DNA from: Chthoniobacterales bacterium
GTDB taxonomy: Bacteria; Verrucomicrobiota; Verrucomicrobiia; Chthoniobacterales; UBA10450
NCBI GenBank assembly: GCA_013815325.1
Contig: JACDGM010000025.1
Location: forward strand, 1 to 45,759
Length of the DNA stretch: 45,759 nucleotides
Direction: 5' to 3'
This document shows positions 42,241 through 45,759 of this stretch, piece by piece. A model generated the notes under the pieces. It was not told the DNA's origin, searched no databases, and saw only the letters and a list, made by a program, of their open reading frames with translations. The translations under genes and the position numbers were made by a program. The number at the start of each line of letters is the position of its first letter. Position 1 is the first letter of the stretch.

Positions 42241-44085
42241 GTGCCTTCCACCTCTCTCACTTCGTCCTCCCACGGGACCGCCAAGGGCATTCTTCTCGTG
42301 GAGGGATATGGCGCCCTCGCGATCGCGATCACGGCGGCACTGGAGAAATTTGCGCCGCACCACGGCGTCCGCGTCGCCCGCACGCTTGCGGAAGCGGAGA
42401 GGGCGGCGGCGGAGATGCGTCCGGAGTTATTTCTACTCGATCTCGATCCTCCGCCGAGCGGCGATGTCGATTTTTTCAGCAAACTCCAAATGCGCTTCCC
42501 GGAGGCGCGGGTCCTCGTCGTCGCAGCTGGCACGTCACCGGAACTGCGCGCGGAACGCGGCACGGCCGGCGCAGTGCAATTCATCGAGAAGCCGTTCGAG
42601 TTGGGGGAATTTGGTGCGGCGGTGCAGGCGCTTTTAGGGCCTTGGGCAATGCCGCCTTCTCATGGTTTTCGGGGAACGCTGCGCGATCTGCATGTCGTGG
42701 ATATCGTGCAGTTGAAATGTCTCGCCTTGAGCACGGCGGTTGTCCGTCTGGAGACAACTGCAGGCAAGGTGGGCGAGATTCATTTTGCGCGCGGCCAAAT
42801 CTGCCACGCCTCCGCGGGCCAGTTGAACGGCGTGCGCGCGCTCGAAGAGATCGTGAGCTGGCCAGGTGGAAAATTAACTGAGACGGAACTGCCAGAAGAT
42901 GCGCCGAAAACGATCGACCAACCTTGGGCGGTTTTACTCTTGCAGGCAGTGCGAAAGGCGACGGCAAAGGAGCGCGGACAGGCGCGCCTCCCACAACCGG
43001 CGCCAACGAAGCGCACCAAAACCATCCTCGTGATCGACGACACGGAGATGCTGCGGATTTTCGTCGCCGATGTGCTGGAGATGGCGGATAAGAGTTTCGA
43101 CATCGTCACCGCGTCAACGGGCCACAAGGGATTGGAGATGGCCGCAGCGAATCGGCCCGATCTGATCCTGCTCGATTACAGCCTAACGGATATTACCGGC
43201 GCCGAGGTTTGCCGCGGGTTGCTCGGGAACGAAGCGACCGCGCAGATTCCAGTGTTGATGATGTCGGGACATCTGCCCGAACTGGCCAACACCGCGGCCA
43301 GTTACGGAAATGTGGTGGCGACTTTGCCGAAGCCGTTTCTTTCCGACGCGTTGATTGATTCGGTGGAAAAAATTCTCGCCGCAGGGGTGTTGCCGAAACC
43401 TCCGGTCCCGCCGCTGGTTGCGGCGCCCGGGCCGATCTCGCCTAACGGACACGGCAAAGGGCCAGCGCCCACGATTTCGGGGCCTCCTCTCCTCTTGCCT
43501 CCGCCAGCTTCAGCGCCGTCAGCCGCAGTCGTCGGCGAGGTAAAAGAGGTCAGCGTGACGTTTTCGCTTGAGGTTGTCTCGATGCGATTGACTGACGATT
43601 TTCGGATGGACTCCCTGCAATTAAAGCCGGCCGAAGCGGTCGTCGGAGTGCACGTGGCCGACGAAGGAGAAATGGGCCTGGCCGTCCGAACCGGATTCCG
43701 CATCGGTCCGGCGCAAATCGGGTCGGACGGAAAGCTGGAGACGATTATTCTTTTTCCGACGCTCCAGCCAATGCGACTTTCCAGCACCGCGAATGTCTTC
43801 ACGGCCGACGCTGTGCGAGCGCAATCGACTGCGGAGAGCCGCGCGGTGGAGCCGAGCGCGGCGCAGAATGAACCGATGCGCGTCCACCTGATCGCGCAAT
43901 TCGAGCTCAGCAAGGTTGAGCTGGCGGCCACTTTTGAGCTTGCAGCGATCGTGTTGCGCATGCGCAACAACGCGGTGCACATCAGCACGGGACCTGGAAA
44001 AGCGGTCGCTCCATTCGCAATCGTTCGAGCGGAGCTCGACGCGGCCGGCCAACTTAGCGGGCTGCTCGTTAGGGCGACTCGTTAG
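42241..44085 (+). CDS. Two-receiver regulator with DUF4388 domain and unrecognised C-terminal domain
   Basis: Domain order: receiver-like domain 1 (about residues 16-130), DUF4388/PATAN-like (about 138-235: FRGTLRDLHVVDIVQLKCLA, then GEIHFARGQICHAS), a canonical receiver 2 (about 258-378: ILVIDDTEMLRIFVADVL, LILLDYSLTD, MMSGH, LPKPF), a Pro/Ala linker, and a C-terminal part (about 440-614) I do not recognise. Receiver 1 has VEGYG where VDDD/E is expected, so its acidic pocket is degenerate, although LLDLD and EKPF remain. There is no DNA-binding or enzymatic output domain. DUF4388 proteins are common in delta-proteobacterial and related gliding/signalling systems. The start is GTG at 42241; the TAG stop lies in a CGTTAGG word. 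No histidine kinase is adjacent. Confidence 0.85.
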   Translation: MPSTSLTSSSHGTAKGILLVEGYGALAIAITAALEKFAPHHGVRVARTLAEAERAAAEMRPELFLLDLDPPPSGDVDFFSKLQMRFPEARVLVVAAGTSPELRAERGTAGAVQFIEKPFELGEFGAAVQALLGPWAMPPSHGFRGTLRDLHVVDIVQLKCLALSTAVVRLETTAGKVGEIHFARGQICHASAGQLNGVRALEEIVSWPGGKLTETELPEDAPKTIDQPWAVLLLQAVRKATAKERGQARLPQPAPTKRTKTILVIDDTEMLRIFVADVLEMADKSFDIVTASTGHKGLEMAAANRPDLILLDYSLTDITGAEVCRGLLGNEATAQIPVLMMSGHLPELANTAASYGNVVATLPKPFLSDALIDSVEKILAAGVLPKPPVPPLVAAPGPISPNGHGKGPAPTISGPPLLLPPPASAPSAAVVGEVKEVSVTFSLEVVSMRLTDDFRMDSLQLKPAEAVVGVHVADEGEMGLAVRTGFRIGPAQIGSDGKLETIILFPTLQPMRLSSTANVFTADAVRAQSTAESRAVEPSAAQNEPMRVHLIAQFELSKVELAATFELAAIVLRMRNNAVHISTGPGKAVAPFAIVRAELDAAGQLSGLLVRATR

Positions 44086-44089
44086 GGCG

Positions 44090-44335
44090 TTACTTCCCCG
44101 CGCGCTGCGCGAGAAAGTTTTCGAGTTCGTCAGTCCCGAAATTTGCCAGCACCTCGCCATCCCAAACTAGTGTCGGCGTCTTCGTTTGGCCGGAAGCTTC
44201 TTTCAGCTTTTCCATCTCGGCGGGATCGGAAAGCACCTCGATTTCCTGATAAGAGATCTGATGCTGGTCCAGATAATCCTTGGCGGCTTTGCAGTAAGGA
44301 CAGCCGCGCTTGACGTAAAGAATTGGAGTTTCCAT
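44090..44335 (-). CDS. Glutaredoxin
   Basis: A small (81-residue) glutaredoxin that uses glutathione or a similar thiol to reduce disulfides. It begins METPILYVKRGCPYCKAAKD with the active site CPYC, and contains the cis-proline TKTPTLVWDG and the helix after GTDELENFL. The ATG at 44335 gives the normal length; in-frame codons up to 44395 run into a terminator hairpin and are not used. It is convergent with the two-receiver gene, with only 4 bp between the stop codons. Confidence 0.92.
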   Translation of the reverse strand: METPILYVKRGCPYCKAAKDYLDQHQISYQEIEVLSDPAEMEKLKEASGQTKTPTLVWDGEVLANFGTDELENFLAQRAGK

Positions 44336-44373
44336 GGAAGGTGAATCGTCGCACGACGACGCGCCGGCCGGAC

Positions 44374-44410
44374 AAAAAAAATCTGCCGGCGGCACAACGG
44401 CCGCCGGCAG
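44374..44410 (-). terminator. Strong intrinsic terminator (possibly bidirectional)
   Basis: CTGCCGGCGG (44383-44392) and CCGCCGGCAG (44401-44410) form a perfect 10-bp GC stem with an 8-base loop. On the minus strand it is followed at once by eight T residues (44381-44374), so it ends the gene at 44436-45759. On the plus strand CTTTTTG follows after six bases, giving weaker function that way. It sits just upstream of the glutaredoxin start, which must therefore have a promoter between 44335 and 44374 or rely on readthrough. Confidence 0.85.
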
Positions 44411-44435
44411 AAATTCTTTTTGTCTCGAAAGCCTG

Positions 44436-45759
44436 TTACTCGCGATCGTAGACTTCGATCAACGCCGTGCCGGATGGGTCGGGACCGTTCCCGGTGAGCA
44501 CGATCGTATAACCGCCCGGCGCGAAGATGCGGTCGATTACCGCTTCCTTCGGACTACTCGGCGCCAAACCCGAGGCTGTGATGTCAGCTGCTTCCGACGA
44601 GTTCATCCAACTGTCATTTGTCTCGATGAGTGTGCCGTTGGCGTTGAAGGCCATGAGGAGCGGATTGGGCAGCGGGTCGGAAACCTTATCGGCGAGACTT
44701 GGCCCAAGCCCGCGAATAAGCGTCCGTTTATCGGTTGATCCTTCGATGATCATGCCGCTAATGAGCGCAGCATCACCAGGAGAGACCATCGCACGCGCGG
44801 AGAGGTTCGCAGTCTTCAAGCCGTTGCCTTCATTGATGTCGTAAATCTCTTCCAAGGCGAGTCCGTCGCCGTCCTTCGCCCCGCGCAGGATGGCAGTGTA
44901 AACGCCTTCGGACAGGTTTGCGACGATGACACTTTCCTCCGTATTGGCGGGCGCGAGACCGGCATTAACAATCACGGCTTGATCGGCGGCGCTGTTCTGT
45001 TTCCAGTCATCGTTCGAGGCAAGTTCGACGCCGTTCGCATTGCGTAGAGAAAGAGTTGGATCACCCAGCGTTCCTGGCAGATCCTGACCTGCGACCTTTA
45101 AAGAAGGCCCGAGACCTCGCATGACGATTTCCTTTGTCGTGCCGGCCGCTGGAGGCGTAGCCGGATCTTGCGCCGTGATGATGAAGCCAGAGATAAGGAC
45201 ATCCTCACCTCCGCCCAGCACTTGCGCGCGCGACGAAAGGTTCGCGAGCACGCTCGCGCCCTTCGCAAACGCAATTCCGGACACGCTGCTGAAACTGAAA
45301 TCAGGCGTGCTCGCATCCACGATGGTGGCTGCCCCGGTGGCGGTGTTGAGCGTGTACAACTTGTCGTCGATGGCCGCGTAGAGCGTTCCATCCGGCGCGA
45401 AAGTGAGACCAGCGATCGGGCTGTTCTGCGGCACACCGATCGGGCCGATTGCAGTGAGGGCTCCGCTCGTTTGATCAACCGTGTAGAGTTGCGTATCGAT
45501 CGTCGCGGGATCCGCATTCACTGCATCACCCTGCCCGAGGGCATAGAGCGTCTGCACTGTATTGTTGTCGAGTGCGAGACCATCCAGCACCACACCTGTT
45601 GTGCCAAGTTCCACCGCAACCCCGGTTGTGACATCGAACTGATAGAGCGGATGAGTCGGAGCTCCGCTGGGATCGAACGCCGAGGCGAGGAACCCCACGC
45701 CCGTAGTCGAAATTACCAGATCGCCTTCCCCCGCGAGGCCAGTCACACTCAGCGGAGTG
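44436..45759 (-). CDS. Secreted beta-rich protein with two C-terminal repeat modules (5' end outside window)
   Basis: The frame is open to the right edge, so the start is missing. The N-terminal visible half (about 170 residues) has repeated LYTVDQTSGALTAIGPI / LYTLNTATGAATIVDAS strands, as in YVTN/DUF4394-like beta-propeller proteins. Two copies of a roughly 125-residue module follow: each has LSSRAQVLGGGEDVLISGFI or LSARAMVSPGDAALISGMII, then MRGLGPSL or IRGLGPSL, then SNDDW or TNDSW, GLAP, and a closing EIYDI or EVYDR. This module is typical of secreted proteins of Verrucomicrobiota. No PEP-CTERM follows; the protein ends EVYDRE. A strong terminator lies 26 bp after the stop. Function is unknown, likely extracellular or cell surface. 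Confidence 0.8.
   Translation of the reverse strand, partial: TPLSVTGLAGEGDLVISTTGVGFLASAFDPSGAPTHPLYQFDVTTGVAVELGTTGVVLDGLALDNNTVQTLYALGQGDAVNADPATIDTQLYTVDQTSGALTAIGPIGVPQNSPIAGLTFAPDGTLYAAIDDKLYTLNTATGAATIVDASTPDFSFSSVSGIAFAKGASVLANLSSRAQVLGGGEDVLISGFIITAQDPATPPAAGTTKEIVMRGLGPSLKVAGQDLPGTLGDPTLSLRNANGVELASNDDWKQNSAADQAVIVNAGLAPANTEESVIVANLSEGVYTAILRGAKDGDGLALEEIYDINEGNGLKTANLSARAMVSPGDAALISGMIIEGSTDKRTLIRGLGPSLADKVSDPLPNPLLMAFNANGTLIETNDSWMNSSEAADITASGLAPSSPKEAVIDRIFAPGGYTIVLTGNGPDPSGTALIEVYDRE

Overview
The window is ordinary chromosomal DNA of a Gram-negative bacterium, most likely a soil-type Verrucomicrobiota (Spartobacteria/Chthoniobacterales-like). The grounds are an outer-membrane TonB receptor and RND pumps, a heptose epimerase for LPS, a deoxyhypusine-synthase-like gene, a serine-rich autotransporter-type beta-strand repeat protein, and a secreted protein ending in the twice-repeated beta module ('ISGF/MII..., RGLGPSL, NDDW/NDSW, GLAP, YDI/YDR') that is typical of that phylum. 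The phylum call is inference from gene content; no rRNA is present. There is no prophage, integron, CRISPR array or complete transposon.

Layout. 1-2487 (minus): tsaD (cut by the left edge) and a CtpA-type protease. 2549-6715 (plus): a DUF885 protein, a TolB-like/TPR membrane protein, and a broken 3' copy of the DUF885 gene. 6766-9336 (minus): an overlapping operon SDR - trypsin-like protease - thioredoxin - DUF5069, with a palindromic operator in front. 9429-13195 (minus): rmuC and a B12-type TonB receptor under a cobalamin riboswitch. 13281-15389 (plus): hldD and a DHS-like gene. 15524-16464 (minus): OsmC and DoxX-like proteins. 16606-18602 (plus): tRNA-Gly(GCC), a GIY-YIG remnant, and a DUF6249-like / ECF sigma / small membrane protein trio. 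18840-25790 (minus): the classical nusA-infB-rbfA-nrnA-truB-ribF translation operon. 26320-31335 and on to 34691 (plus): a frameshifted autotransporter-like gene, a glycosyltransferase, and a MarR-MFP-RND efflux operon. 34945-42131 (plus): surE, aroK, queG, then an MFP-ATPase-permease-permease ABC exporter. 42241-45759: a two-receiver regulator (plus), a glutaredoxin and a partial secreted protein (both minus).

The most unusual signal belongs to no gene: the 9-mer TCGTTAGGC / GCCTAACGA. I count about 36 exact copies and about 62 copies of its 7-base core CGTTAGG/CCTAACG, equally on both strands, inside genes in several reading frames, between genes, and even forming stop codons. This is the behaviour of a genome-wide signal such as a DNA-uptake or recombination/segregation word. 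The window also carries several families of dispersed palindromic repeats. One 147-bp copy is inserted exactly in frame in the signal-peptide region of the B12 receptor; taking it out restores a continuous, normal signal peptide. Other second-look items are an intrinsic terminator in the nusA leader, the DUF885 remnant behind the TPR gene, a GIY-YIG remnant abutting tRNA-Gly, and an unrecognised C-terminal domain on the two-receiver regulator.
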